In this document: positions 7,785-16,451 of the stretch, one piece after another
Numbering within the stretch: position 1 is the stretch's first letter
Layout of the letters: each line of letters opens with the position of its first letter
DNA from: an uncultured Pleomorphomonas sp.
GTDB taxonomy: Bacteria; Pseudomonadota; Alphaproteobacteria; Rhizobiales; Pleomorphomonadaceae
Assembly: GCA_937868725.1 (NCBI GenBank)
Contig: CALMMQ010000100.1
Span: 1 to 55,272, forward strand
Direction of reading: 5' to 3'
DNA: 55,272 bases
Notes under the pieces: generated by a model
What the model was told of the DNA's origin: nothing
The model's input: the letters and a program-made list of their open reading frames with translations, nothing else
Database searches by the model: none
Position numbers and translations under genes: made by a program

Positions 7785-8729
7785 ATGAAGATCACGGTCA
7801 TCGGCATGGGTGCGGTTGGCACCGAAGTGGTGGGGCACCTGCTCAACAGTGGCGTTGCCACCGAAATCGTCGTCGTCGATCAGGCTCACGCCAAGGCGCA
7901 GGCGGAAATCTGGGATTTCTCCCACATCACCTCGTTCATCTACGCCCAGAATCCCCGGCTGATCGCCGGCGATTACGACGACGCGGCCGGCAGCGACATC
8001 GTGGTGATTACCGCCGGTGCCCAGATCAAGACCGGCCAGTCGCGCGATGCGCTGGTGCAGATCAACAGCGCCATCATGCGCCAGATCATCGCCGAGGTGG
8101 AGCGGACCTCGCCGGGCGCCATCGTGCTGATGGTCACCAACCCGGTCGACATCCTGGTGCAGGTGGTGCTGCGCCATTCCGCCTTCCCCAAGGAGCGCGT
8201 CATCAGCCTCGGCACCATCATCGACACGGCGCGCTTCATGCGCATCGTCAGCGAGCACGTGGCCATCGATCCCAAGAACATCTTCGGCTGGGTGCTGGGC
8301 GACCACAGCGAAACCGGCTTCATTCCGTGGAGCCTGTGCAACGTCTGCGGCCTCGACATCGACAGCTACTGCGCCCTCAACGGCGTGCCGCTCATCGACC
8401 GCGCCGAGGTGCGGCGCAAGGTGCTGCAGGTCGGGCTCGACATCTTCGCCGGCAAGGGCAACACCAACCACGGCATCGCCGCCTCGGTGTTCCGCATCAT
8501 CCGCGCCATCGCCGGCAACGAGCGCTCGGTGCTGCCGGTCGGCACGCTGCTTGAGGGCGAATACGGCGTTGCCGACGTGGTGATGAGCGTGCCGTGCGTG
8601 ATCGGCGCCAAGGGTCGCGAATCCGTCGTCGCCTGCCGCTTCACGCCGGAAGAACAGGCGGCCTTCGACGCTTCGCACGCCCACGTCCTGGAACTGCTCG
8701 GACGCGCCGAACTGCCGGCCGGCCGGTGA
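7785..8729 (+). CDS. L-2-hydroxyacid dehydrogenase (LDH/MDH family)
   Basis: A 314-residue NAD-dependent enzyme of the lactate/malate dehydrogenase superfamily. The Rossmann motif GMGAVG (7-12) and Asp32 after the second strand show NAD preference. Catalytic residues are conserved: Arg87, Asn119, Asp147 and Arg150 in IIDTAR, and His174 in VLGDHSET. The residue that decides substrate, Gln in lactate and Arg in malate dehydrogenases, is Ile81 here (AGAQIKTGQSR), which resembles hydroxyisocaproate dehydrogenases and argues against both standard names. The ATG at 7785 follows AAGGGA. It is divergent from the aldolase operon and may dispose of reducing equivalents from that pathway. Confidence 0.85.
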   Translation: MKITVIGMGAVGTEVVGHLLNSGVATEIVVVDQAHAKAQAEIWDFSHITSFIYAQNPRLIAGDYDDAAGSDIVVITAGAQIKTGQSRDALVQINSAIMRQIIAEVERTSPGAIVLMVTNPVDILVQVVLRHSAFPKERVISLGTIIDTARFMRIVSEHVAIDPKNIFGWVLGDHSETGFIPWSLCNVCGLDIDSYCALNGVPLIDRAEVRRKVLQVGLDIFAGKGNTNHGIAASVFRIIRAIAGNERSVLPVGTLLEGEYGVADVVMSVPCVIGAKGRESVVACRFTPEEQAAFDASHAHVLELLGRAELPAGR

Positions 8730-8768
8730 AGGCGCCGCGGCGCTGGATCGCTATCTGCTTGATTTCTT

Positions 8769-8844
8769 TGGTGAGCGCGATGGGACTCGAACCCATGACC
8801 CCATGATTAAAAGTCACGTGCTCTACCAACTGAGCTACGCGCTC
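8769..8844 (-). tRNA. tRNA-Lys (anticodon TTT)
   Basis: A 76-base tRNA on the minus strand with the 3' CCA encoded. The acceptor stem is GAGCGCG (8838-8844) with CGCGCTC (8773-8779). The D arm has GTAGCTCAGTTGGTAGAGCA, the anticodon loop is CTTTTAA flanked by a five-pair stem with one G-T pair, and the T arm is ATGGG-TTCGAGT-CCCAT. The anticodon TTT reads lysine codons AAA and AAG. Confidence 0.97.
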
Positions 8845-8895
8845 CCAAAAGCAGCACCGGTCGGTCTCGTGGGACGAAACGGTGCGAACGGCTTT

Positions 8896-8924
8896 CACAT
8901 ACTCGACTGCCATGCCGAAGGCAA
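8896..8924 (-). promoter_or_regulatory. candidate sigma-70 promoter of tRNA-Lys
   Basis: Reading the minus strand, TTGCCT (8919-8924) and TATGTG (8896-8901) are separated by 17 bases, about 50 bases before the tRNA. Both boxes are acceptable matches to the housekeeping consensus, and the position is right. This is a pattern match only. Confidence 0.4.
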
Positions 8925-8988
8925 CCGAGGCACGGCGTCGATGATGCTAATTTCGTCCACCGTTCCGACCTTGGCAAGAGCGCGGGCG

Positions 8989-9006
8989 GTCGCAAACGTT
9001 TGCGAC
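8989..9006. promoter_or_regulatory. perfect 18-bp palindrome, LacI/PurR-type operator candidate
   Basis: The sequence GTCGCAAACGTTTGCGAC is an exact palindrome. Its core GCAAACGTTTGC is the half-site arrangement recognised by LacI/GalR-family repressors such as PurR, with the central CG that these proteins intercalate. It lies about 230 bases upstream of the MFS transporter and on the far side of the tRNA promoter. No LacI-family gene is present in the window, so the cognate regulator would be encoded elsewhere. Confidence 0.6.
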
Positions 9007-9236
9007 GGCAGGTGATGCAGGAATGTCAATGCCGGACAACAATTTGCGGCAGGGGATTGTCGACCCTGCTTGAATCGTTTTACAGTTCTTGGGTCCCGTC
9101 TTCATGTTTCGTTTCAACAGGGCGGGGCAACCTCATGATTTGTCGTGTTTTCGTGCCGGTCACGCTTGGCTCTGTTCCGCCGCTTGGCCCGGCCGCTCCG
9201 GTCTGAAAGCCCCTCTCGTCTCTCCGTGGTGCCATC

Positions 9237-10409
9237 TTGTTCATCGCCTTGCGCATCGGTCTGCTGTTCTTCATCGCTTCCTTCGCCATTTCGAGCTGGG
9301 CAACGCGCATGCCTGACGTGCTGGCGCAGCTCGGTGTCAACAAGGCAACGATGGGTCTGACGCTGTTCGCCGGTCCCGTCGGCGCACTGGTGGCGGCGCT
9401 GTTCGCGGCGCCGCTGATGGCGCGGCTGTCGGCTGGCCGGGTAGGGGCGCTCGGCGTTGCCGTCATCTCGGCCATGCTCTACGGCATTGCCCTGTCGCAC
9501 CACTGGCTGGTGATGGCCAGCGTCGTCTTCATCGCCGGCGCCGGCGGCAGCTGCCTCGACATCGGCGCCAACGCTGCCACGCAGCGCCTCGAAACGCTGC
9601 ACGGCCGCAAGTACATGGCCCAATGCCACGCCTTCTGGAGCCTGGGATTCATGGCCGGTGCCCTGGCCGCCGGCCTGTTCGGCCAACTCGGGTTCAGTCT
9701 GCCCGTCCATCTGGCGATCGTGGCCTCGGCCAGCCTCGCCGCGGTGACGGCGACCTACTTCATCCTGCCGCGTCAGTTCTACCTGCCGGTGCCCGCCGCC
9801 GCCAATGGCGAGAAGCCGCCGACCTTCGCCATGCCCAACCGCCACATCCTCGGCGTCTGCCTGATGACGCTCGGCGTGACGCTGGCCGAATGCTCGATCT
9901 ACGACTGGGCCACCGTCTACATGCACGAGGGGCAGCCGGCGAGCCCGTTCTGGGTCTCGGCCGCCTATGCCTCGTTCACCCTGACCATGGCCTTCGGCCG
10001 TCTGGTCGGCGACCGCTTCCGCGAGCGCTTCTCTGGCTCGTCGATCGTCCGCGTCTGTGCGCTGATGACCGGTGTCGGCCTCGCCGGCTTCATCCTGGCG
10101 CCGTCGACGCTGATTTCCGGCCTGTCGCTGGCCGTCATGGGGCTCGGTGTGTCGCTGGTCTATCCCATCGGCATCGCCGCCGCCGGTGAGAAAGAGGGCA
10201 ACTCGGCTCATAACGTCGCCGCCACTTCGATGCTGATGACCGCCGCCTTTCTCGCCGCTCCGCCGGGCATCGGCTTCGTGGCCGAGCACGCCGGCCTGAT
10301 GACGGCGTTCCTGATGATGGTGCCGCTGGTGATCATGTCGCTGCTGCTGGCCGGCGAAGCCGACCCGCCGTCCTGCCGCCGGCGCGAGGCTGCCATGCCG
10401 GCGGCATAG
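9237..10409 (+). CDS. MFS transporter
   Basis: A protein of about 390 residues with some 12 hydrophobic segments, so an inner-membrane major facilitator transporter. The first helix, the motif SSWATRMPDVLAQLGVNKATMG and the FDIGANAATQ-like segment near residue 105 (CLDIGANAATQRLE) resemble the FucP/YbjJ-type sugar-transporter group. Substrate unknown. No ATG is available near the expected N terminus: the frame is closed at 9204-9206, and TTG at 9237 (or TTG at 9249) is the best start, with no strong ribosome-binding site. The perfect palindrome upstream suggests LacI-type control, in keeping with a sugar substrate. Confidence 0.82.
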   Translation: MFIALRIGLLFFIASFAISSWATRMPDVLAQLGVNKATMGLTLFAGPVGALVAALFAAPLMARLSAGRVGALGVAVISAMLYGIALSHHWLVMASVVFIAGAGGSCLDIGANAATQRLETLHGRKYMAQCHAFWSLGFMAGALAAGLFGQLGFSLPVHLAIVASASLAAVTATYFILPRQFYLPVPAAANGEKPPTFAMPNRHILGVCLMTLGVTLAECSIYDWATVYMHEGQPASPFWVSAAYASFTLTMAFGRLVGDRFRERFSGSSIVRVCALMTGVGLAGFILAPSTLISGLSLAVMGLGVSLVYPIGIAAAGEKEGNSAHNVAATSMLMTAAFLAAPPGIGFVAEHAGLMTAFLMMVPLVIMSLLLAGEADPPSCRRREAAMPAA

Positions 10410-10554
10410 GGTTTTGCGGGATTGTCCGTGAGGCCGGGATCTGTAGGGTCCGCCGGCGGAATCAGCAATGGATTCCGTCCGATCGTATCCGTGGGCTGTT
10501 GGGGCGGCGCTTGGCATCGATCGCCTCCACAAGTCACACGGGAAAACCACGTTC

Positions 10555-11145
10555 ATGAGCCAGGCCAGCCATTCCGACGCCACCGCCAATCCCGCCCCGC
10601 TGGGGCTGATGGGATTCGGCATGACCACCGTGCTGCTTAACTTCCACAACGCCGGCTTCTATCCGCTCGATTCGATGATCCTCGCCATGGGCATCTTCTA
10701 CGGCGGCATCGCCCAGGTGATCGCCGGCATCATGGAATGGAAGAAGGGCAACACCTTCGCCGCCACCGCCTTCACCTCCTACGGCATGTTCTGGCTGTCG
10801 CTGGTGGCGCTCATCATGCTGCCGAAATCGGCCCTTGGCGTCGCCGCGCCCGGCCCGGACGCCGCCATGCCGGCCTATCTCGGCATGTGGGGTGTGTTCA
10901 CCGCCGTGCTGTTCATCGCCACGCTGCGCCTCAACCGCGCCCTGCAGGTGGTGTTCGGCACGCTGACGCTGCTGTTCGTGCTGCTCGCCCTTGGCGATGC
11001 GACGCAGAACGAGGCCATCACCCATGTCGCCGGCTGGGAAGGGCTGCTGTGCGGTGCCTCCGCCATCTACGCCGGTCTCGCCCAGGTGCTGAACGAGGTC
11101 TACGGCCGCACCGTCTGGCCGATCGGCCCGGTGGCCCGGGGTTGA
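10555..11145 (+). CDS. satP: acetate uptake transporter SatP (GPR1/FUN34/YaaH)
   Basis: A 196-residue membrane protein with six predicted helices. It carries the family signature [14 protein letters not shown] at its N terminus and later NAGFYPLD and the [13 protein letters not shown] segment. The family moves acetate and succinate with protons across the inner membrane. The ATG at 10555 was chosen because the family begins just before the NPxPLGL motif; an upstream extension adds unrelated sequence. It stands alone between the MFS gene and a quinone oxidoreductase on the same strand. Acetate is a plausible overflow product of the fermentation-type metabolism seen at the left end, but that link is inference. 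Confidence 0.9.
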   Translation: MSQASHSDATANPAPLGLMGFGMTTVLLNFHNAGFYPLDSMILAMGIFYGGIAQVIAGIMEWKKGNTFAATAFTSYGMFWLSLVALIMLPKSALGVAAPGPDAAMPAYLGMWGVFTAVLFIATLRLNRALQVVFGTLTLLFVLLALGDATQNEAITHVAGWEGLLCGASAIYAGLAQVLNEVYGRTVWPIGPVARG

Positions 11146-11202
11146 CGTCGCCTGTCCGGGTTGACGCCGGACCGAGCCCGGGGGCATTGATCTCACGAGT
11201 GT

Positions 11203-11223
11203 CGCGGCGGCTTCCTCGCCGCG
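11203..11223 (+). terminator. G+C-rich hairpin after satP
   Basis: Seven-base arms CGCGGCG (11203-11209) and CGCCGCG (11217-11223) with a seven-base loop, about 60 bases after the satP stop. There is no run of T after it, so it could be a weak terminator, a stabilising hairpin, or a structure in the leader of the next gene. Confidence 0.3.
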
Positions 11224-11247
11224 ACCGCGTTCAGTGAGGAGAAGCTC

Positions 11248-12225
11248 ATGGTCAAGGCGATCGTCATCCGGCAGACTGGCGGCCCGGAAGTCCTGCGACT
11301 CGAGGACGTCGAGATCGGCGCCCCCGGTCCGGGCGAAGTGCGCATCCGCCAGACCGTCATCGGCGTCAACTTCATCGATACCTACTATCGTTCCGGCCTC
11401 TATCCGGCCCCCGGCGGCCTGCCGTTCATCGCCGGTGCCGAAGCGGCTGGTGTTGTCGAAGCGGTGGGGCCGGGCGTGGTGCTGTTCCGGCCGGGCGATC
11501 GCGTCGCCTATGCCGGCGGTGTCGGGGCCTACACGGCAGCCCGCCTGGTCAAGGCGGCCAGTCTGGTCAAGCTGCCCGACGACATCGACGGCTACACCGC
11601 CGCCGCCAGCCTGCTCAAGGGTATGACGGCGCAGTACCTGCTGCGCCAGACCTTCGCGGTCAAGCGCGAGCACACCGTGCTGTTCCATGCCGGTGCCGGC
11701 GGTGTCGGCCAGATCGCCGGCCAATGGCTGAAGTCAATTGGCGCCACTTCGATCGCCACCGTCGGTTCTGACGAAAAGGCCGAGATCGCCAAGGCAATCG
11801 GCTACACCCACGTCATCAACTATTCCCGCGAGGATTTCGTCCAGCGCGTCGCCGACATTACCGGTGGCGAGAAGTGCGACGTGGTCTACGACGCCGTCGG
11901 CAAGAACACCTTCCCCGGTTCGCTTGATTGCCTGAAGCCGCGCGGCCTGTTCGTGTCGTTCGGCAACGCTTCGGGGCCGGTGGAGGCCTTCAATCTCGGC
12001 CTGCTGTCGCAGAAGGGCTCGCTCTACGCCACGCGCCCGACGCTCGGCCACTACACCGCCACGCGGCCGGCCCTCGACGCCTGCGCCGCCGATCTGTTCG
12101 AACAGATCCGCAACGAAGTCGTGAAGATCAGCGTCGGCCAGACGTTCCCGCTGGCCGAGGCGGCCGCCTGCCATCAGGCGCTGCACGCCCGGGCGACGGT
12201 CGGCTCGACGCTGCTCAAGGTGTGA
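11248..12225 (+). CDS. NADPH:quinone oxidoreductase, MDR family
   Basis: A 325-residue protein of the zinc-free medium-chain dehydrogenase/reductase family, quinone oxidoreductase (QOR) branch. The N-terminal catalytic fold has GVNFIDTYYRSGLYP and the substrate-site stretch PFIAGAEAAGVVEAVG. The nucleotide-binding motif is AGAGGVGQIAGQWLK (about residues 151-165). The zinc-binding cysteines of alcohol dehydrogenases are absent. It likely reduces quinones or reactive carbonyls with NADPH in the cytoplasm. GAGGAG lies about seven bases before ATG 11248. It converges on zwf, a source of NADPH, which may or may not be meaningful. Confidence 0.9.
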   Translation: MVKAIVIRQTGGPEVLRLEDVEIGAPGPGEVRIRQTVIGVNFIDTYYRSGLYPAPGGLPFIAGAEAAGVVEAVGPGVVLFRPGDRVAYAGGVGAYTAARLVKAASLVKLPDDIDGYTAAASLLKGMTAQYLLRQTFAVKREHTVLFHAGAGGVGQIAGQWLKSIGATSIATVGSDEKAEIAKAIGYTHVINYSREDFVQRVADITGGEKCDVVYDAVGKNTFPGSLDCLKPRGLFVSFGNASGPVEAFNLGLLSQKGSLYATRPTLGHYTATRPALDACAADLFEQIRNEVVKISVGQTFPLAEAAACHQALHARATVGSTLLKV

Positions 12226-12235
12226 TGATCGCCGG

Positions 12236-12266
12236 GTCCGGGCGGCGGTCGCGCCGTCGCCCGGAC
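12236..12266. terminator. hairpin between convergent genes
   Basis: Nine-base perfect arms GTCCGGGCG (12236-12244) and CGCCCGGAC (12258-12266) around a 13-base loop, in the 51-base gap between the stop codons of the quinone oxidoreductase gene and zwf. It works on either strand as a stem, but lacks a T-run, so termination efficiency is uncertain. Confidence 0.5.
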
Positions 12267-12276
12267 GCGCCCGTCG

Positions 12277-13677
12277 TCAGGCCACGGGGTCGACCCAGCC
12301 GCCGTTCGGTTCGAAACCGGCCATGGCTTCGCGCGGTCCCCAGGTGCCGGGCTTGTAGAGCGTCGGCACGGCCGTGTTGTCCAGCACCGGCTCGACGATC
12401 TGCCAGGCCAGTTCCGCCATGTCCTCGCGGGTGAACAGCTGGCGACGGCCGTTCATGGCGTCGCCGATCAGCCGTTCGTAGGGCAGCATGCTGTCGACGC
12501 CATCGTCGACGGCGGTCAGTTCCACCGCCTCGCCTATCATCTGTTCGCCGGTGGCCTTGCGGCGGGCGCCGATGCCGATCGACATTTCCGGACCGAGGCG
12601 GAAGCGCAGGTAGTTGGCGTGACCGGGCCGGATGGTATCGAACACGTCGAGCGGCGGCCGCTTGAACCGGACCACCACCTCGGTGGCGCGCACCGGCAGG
12701 TTCTTGCCGGCGCGGATGTAGAACGGCACGCCCTGCCAGCGCCAGGTGTCGATGAACAGCCGCACGGCGGCGAAGGTCTCGACGCGCGAGGTCGGCGCTA
12801 CGCCCGGTTCGCTGCGGTAGCCTTCGAACTGGCCACGGATGATGTCGTCGGGACCGAGCGGCCGGATGGCTTTCAGCACCTGTACCTTTTCATCGATGAG
12901 ATCGTCCGTCAGCGCGTTGACCGGCGGTTCGGTGGCGAGCAGCAGCAGCACGTTGACGAGGTGGTTCTGCACCACGTCGCGCAGGGCGCCGACCTCGTCG
13001 TAGAAGCGGCCGCGCCCCTCGACGCCGAAGTTCTCGGCCATGGTGATCTGGACGCTGTCGATGTAGTTGCGGTTCCACAGCGGCTCAAGGAATGAGTTGG
13101 CGAAGCGGAAGTACAGGAGGTTCTGGATTGCTTCCTTGCCGAGATAGTGGTCGATGCGGAAGAGATCGTCTTCCTTGAACACCGTGTGCAGCACGCGGTT
13201 AAGGTCGCGCGCCGACTGGAGGTCGCGGCCGAACGGCTTCTCGACCATCAGCCGGGCGCCGCTCGACAGGTTGGCCTGTTTGAGACCGGCCGTCACCGAG
13301 GCGAACATCGATGGCGGAATGGCCAGATAATGCAGCACGTGCCGGTGTCCGGCCAAGGCTTCGCCGAGCCGGGCGAAGGTGGCCGCGTCCTGATAGTCGC
13401 CGGGCACGAAGCGTATCAGCTGACGCAGACGGTCAAAAATGGCCTCGTCGATGCCGCCGCAACTGGCGGCGATGCTGTCACGCGCCCGTTCGACCAGCCG
13501 CTCGACCGTCCAGTCGTCGCGGGCGACGCCGATGATCGGCTCGGACAGCCGGTCGTGCCGCACCATCTGGTACAGCGCCGGAAAGATCATCTTGCGGGCG
13601 AGGTCGCCGGTGGCCCCGAAGATGACCAGGGCGTCGGAGCGGGCCGGGCCGGCGGTTTCCCGTGCGGGTCTGGGCAT
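12277..13677 (-). CDS. zwf: glucose-6-phosphate 1-dehydrogenase
   Basis: A 466-residue enzyme that oxidises glucose 6-phosphate to 6-phosphogluconolactone, the entry to the oxidative pentose phosphate and Entner-Doudoroff routes. N-terminal NADP-binding motif [17 protein letters not shown]. The substrate and catalytic signature [15 protein letters not shown] contains the active-site His and Lys. EKPFGRD and [13 protein letters not shown] are also family blocks. The ATG at 13677 begins two bases before the gnd stop would be passed (one base between gnd stop and zwf start), so gnd-zwf is an operon. The usual third gene, pgl, does not follow. Confidence 0.95.
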   Translation of the reverse strand: MPRPARETAGPARSDALVIFGATGDLARKMIFPALYQMVRHDRLSEPIIGVARDDWTVERLVERARDSIAASCGGIDEAIFDRLRQLIRFVPGDYQDAATFARLGEALAGHRHVLHYLAIPPSMFASVTAGLKQANLSSGARLMVEKPFGRDLQSARDLNRVLHTVFKEDDLFRIDHYLGKEAIQNLLYFRFANSFLEPLWNRNYIDSVQITMAENFGVEGRGRFYDEVGALRDVVQNHLVNVLLLLATEPPVNALTDDLIDEKVQVLKAIRPLGPDDIIRGQFEGYRSEPGVAPTSRVETFAAVRLFIDTWRWQGVPFYIRAGKNLPVRATEVVVRFKRPPLDVFDTIRPGHANYLRFRLGPEMSIGIGARRKATGEQMIGEAVELTAVDDGVDSMLPYERLIGDAMNGRRQLFTREDMAELAWQIVEPVLDNTAVPTLYKPGTWGPREAMAGFEPNGGWVDPVA

Positions 13678-13678
13678 G

Positions 13679-14674
13679 TCAGTTGGTCTCCCGGTGCTTT
13701 TCGACGTGGCCGCCAAAGGCCTGGCGCATGGCCGACAGCAGCTTGTTGGCAAAGTCGGCGTTGCCGCGCGAGGTGAAGCGATCATAGAGCGCCGACGACA
13801 GCACCGGTGCCGGCACGCCGGTGTCGATGGCCGCCTTCACCGTCCAGCGGCCTTCGCCCGAGTCGGCGACGTTGCCCTTGTAGCCGGCCAGTTCCGGATC
13901 GGCGACCAGCGCCGCGGCGGTCAGGTCGAGCAGCCAGGAGCTGACGACGGAGGCGTGCCGCCAGACTTCGGTGACGGCGGCGACGTCGATGTCGTAGCGG
14001 TAGTAGCGCGGTTCCTCGAGCGGGCTGGTCTCGGCGTCGGCCATACGCGTCGTGGCACCGGCGTTGGCCGCTTTCAGGATGTTGAGCCCTTCGGCGTAGG
14101 CGGCCATCATGCCGTACTCGATGCCGTTGTGGATCATCTTGACGAAATGGCCGGCTCCGGCCGGGCCGCAGTGGAGATAGCCGCGCTCGGCCGGCGGCCG
14201 GGCCGGATCGCCACCCGGCGCCAGCGCCGCGAAGATGGGATCGAGCCGGCTCACGGCACCGGCGTCGCCGCCGATCATCAGGCAGTAGCCGCGCTCCAGC
14301 CCCCAGACGCCGCCGGAGGTGCCGACGTCGACGAAGTCGATGCCGCGTGGCGCCAGTTCCTCGGCGAGGTCGACGGCATCGCGGTAGTTGGAGTTGCCGC
14401 CGTCGATGATCGTGTCGCCGGGCGCGAGCCGGCCGGCGAGGTCGCGCACCGCCTTGCCGGTGATGGCGGCCGGCAGCATCAGCCAAACGGCGCGCGGCGG
14501 CTTCAGTCTGGCAATCAGCTCGTCGAGCGAGGCGGCGCCGATGGCGCCCTCGCGCACCAGCGCCGCCACGTTGTCGGCATTGACGTCATGACCGACCACC
14601 TCGTGGCCGGCCGCCAGCAGCCGGCGTGCCATGTTGGCGCCCATCCGGCCCAGTCCGATCATTGCTATCTGCAT
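13679..14674 (-). CDS. gnd: 6-phosphogluconate dehydrogenase, short (Gnd-like) form
   Basis: A 331-residue decarboxylating dehydrogenase of the short class, distinct from the 470-residue enterobacterial form. The nucleotide fold starts at [13 protein letters not shown]. The family motifs [29 protein letters not shown] and the catalytic helix [16 protein letters not shown] (catalytic Lys) are all present. It converts 6-phosphogluconate to ribulose 5-phosphate and CO2; short forms are often NAD-preferring, and the Asp after the second strand (GHDVN) would fit NAD. First gene of the gnd-zwf operon, on the minus strand. Confidence 0.94.
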   Translation of the reverse strand: MQIAMIGLGRMGANMARRLLAAGHEVVGHDVNADNVAALVREGAIGAASLDELIARLKPPRAVWLMLPAAITGKAVRDLAGRLAPGDTIIDGGNSNYRDAVDLAEELAPRGIDFVDVGTSGGVWGLERGYCLMIGGDAGAVSRLDPIFAALAPGGDPARPPAERGYLHCGPAGAGHFVKMIHNGIEYGMMAAYAEGLNILKAANAGATTRMADAETSPLEEPRYYRYDIDVAAVTEVWRHASVVSSWLLDLTAAALVADPELAGYKGNVADSGEGRWTVKAAIDTGVPAPVLSSALYDRFTSRGNADFANKLLSAMRQAFGGHVEKHRETN

Positions 14675-14773
14675 GAGTCCTCTAGCGAGACGCGCAAGTG
14701 CCTGCCAGGTCGTCGGCGTCCGCGTCCACGTCGGCAGCAGGAATTGGCGGCGGCGTCCGGAACGGACGCCCGG

Positions 14774-15103
14774 TCACACCGAGAAGCTGGTGCCGCAGCC
14801 GCAGCTTGAGGTGGCGTTGGGATTGTTGATCTTGAAGCTCTGGCCCATCAGGTCGTCGACGAAGTCGATCTCGGCGCCGTCCATGAAGGGCAGCGACAGG
14901 GCGTCGATCAGCACCTTGGCGCCATCGCGGGTGATGATGGTGTCATCCTCGTTCTCGCCGGCCACCAGACCGAACTTGTAGGAGAAACCGGCGCAGCCGC
15001 CGCCTTCCACCGAGATGCGCAGCGCCGTCTTGTCCGGCTCCTTGTCCATGATCCTGGCGATGCGTTTTGCTGCCTTTTCCGTGAGCGTGATCGTTCCGGC
15101 CAT
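14774..15103 (-). CDS. erpA: iron-sulfur cluster insertion protein ErpA
   Basis: A 109-residue A-type carrier of the HesB/IscA/ErpA family. The three cluster-binding cysteines are visible in GGGCAGFSYKF (one) and SSCGCGTSF (two). It receives 4Fe-4S or 2Fe-2S clusters and passes them to apoproteins in the cytoplasm. The ATG at 15103 is followed directly by the conserved ITLTEKAA start. It is divergent from dgt with about 100 bases between, a neighbourhood commonly seen for erpA in Hyphomicrobiales. IscA cannot be ruled out from sequence alone; context favours ErpA. The many Fe-S proteins in this window would be clients. Confidence 0.88.
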   Translation of the reverse strand: MAGTITLTEKAAKRIARIMDKEPDKTALRISVEGGGCAGFSYKFGLVAGENEDDTIITRDGAKVLIDALSLPFMDGAEIDFVDDLMGQSFKINNPNATSSCGCGTSFSV

Positions 15104-15207
15104 GATATGCCCAAGCCTGTCTTGCAATGGTGATCCTGACTCACATAGGTAGGTTTCCGCATGGCAATGTCAATCGACCGTCAGCGTTGCAGTAAAGGGA
15201 GGTCGCG

Positions 15208-16422
15208 GTGAGCATTCTGGGATACGGTTCGGAGCCGCACGCCCCCTTTGCCGTCGATCCGGCGGAAAGTCGCGGTCGGCGCTTCGTCGAGGCTTCGAGC
15301 CCGACCCGCACGCCGTTCCAGCGTGACCGCGACCGCATCATCCACTCGACCGCCTTTCGCCGCCTCAAGCACAAGACGCAGGTGTTCGTCTATCACGAGG
15401 ACGACCACTTCCGCACCCGGCTCACTCACACCATCGAGGTGGCGCAGATCGCCCGCGCGCTGGCCCGTGCCCTGCGCCTCAACGAAGACCTGGCCGAAGC
15501 GCTGGCGCTCGCCCACGACCTCGGCCACACGCCGTTCGGCCACACCGGCGAGGATGCGCTCGACGCCTGCCTCGCCGGCTTTGGCGGCTTCGACCACAAC
15601 GCCCAGTCGCTGCGCATCGTCACCGAGCTCGAACACCGCTACGCCGAGTTCGACGGTCTCAATCTCGCCTGGGAAACGCTGGAAGGCCTCGTCAAGCACA
15701 ACGGTCCGCTGACCGACGCCGCCGGCACGCCCATCGGCCGCTATGCCGGTCACGAACTGCCCTGGGGTCTGCGCGCCTATCCGCTGATCGGCGAACTGAA
15801 GCTCGACACCTACGCCAGCGCCGAGGCGCAGTGCGCCGCCGTTGCCGACGACATCGCCTATGACGCCCACGACATCGACGACGGCCTCCGGGCTGGACTG
15901 TTCACCATCGCCGACCTCCGCGACGTGCCGCTGATTGGCGGCTTCCTCGAGGTCATCGAGGCCAAGTACCCCGGCCTCGACGAGCACCGGACGATCAACG
16001 AGATCACCCGCCGGCTGATCACCGCCATGGTCGAGGACGTCATCGGCTTCGCCATCGCCAACTTCGAACGTATCGGCCCGCGCTCCTCCGACGAGGTGCG
16101 GGCTGCTGGCCAGACCATCGTCACCTTCAGCCCCGCCATGACGGCGGTCGACGCCGGCATCAAGGGCTTCCTGTTCCCGAAGATGTATCGTCATCCCCAG
16201 GTGGTGCGCGTTCGCCGCGACGCGGCGCGTGTCGTCAGCGACCTCTACGAACGCTACTTTGCCCATCCCGATATGATGCCGGCCGAGTGGCACGAAGGCC
16301 TGGCGGCCGGCGACGATTTCGCCCTGGCGCGCCGGGTGGCCGACTACATCGCCGGCATGACCGACCGGTTTGCCATCCGCGAGCACCAGCGCTGGTTTGA
16401 CGATACGCCGGAATTGCGCTAG
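15208..16422 (+). CDS. dgt: deoxyguanosinetriphosphate triphosphohydrolase-like protein
   Basis: A 404-residue HD-domain dNTP triphosphohydrolase of the type 2 group, which cleaves dNTPs to nucleoside and triphosphate. The HD metal site is visible: [10 protein letters not shown] (His74), [12 protein letters not shown] (His103, Asp104) and a later YDAHDIDD (Asp). The N-terminal block [11 protein letters not shown] is also conserved. The start is GTG 15208, preceded by GGGAGGT at good spacing. It is followed 29 bases later by argS on the same strand, a conserved gene pair in alphaproteobacteria. Confidence 0.93.
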   Translation: MSILGYGSEPHAPFAVDPAESRGRRFVEASSPTRTPFQRDRDRIIHSTAFRRLKHKTQVFVYHEDDHFRTRLTHTIEVAQIARALARALRLNEDLAEALALAHDLGHTPFGHTGEDALDACLAGFGGFDHNAQSLRIVTELEHRYAEFDGLNLAWETLEGLVKHNGPLTDAAGTPIGRYAGHELPWGLRAYPLIGELKLDTYASAEAQCAAVADDIAYDAHDIDDGLRAGLFTIADLRDVPLIGGFLEVIEAKYPGLDEHRTINEITRRLITAMVEDVIGFAIANFERIGPRSSDEVRAAGQTIVTFSPAMTAVDAGIKGFLFPKMYRHPQVVRVRRDAARVVSDLYERYFAHPDMMPAEWHEGLAAGDDFALARRVADYIAGMTDRFAIREHQRWFDDTPELR

Positions 16423-16451
16423 TCCGCTCGACAAATCACTGGGGTTTGACA

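Larger units (their letters stand above)
8845..9236. other. gene-free stretch between tRNA-Lys and MFS gene
   Basis: About 390 bases with no coding region I can support. It holds the tRNA promoter on its left, a perfect palindromic operator candidate at 8989-9006, and presumably the promoter and leader of the transporter gene. The reading frame of the transporter is closed by a TGA at 9204-9206. Confidence 0.6.

Noticed and set aside
8641-8913. 90-codon open frame on the minus strand across the tRNA
   Set aside because: It reads through tRNA-Lys and has no coding features; a tRNA is certain here.
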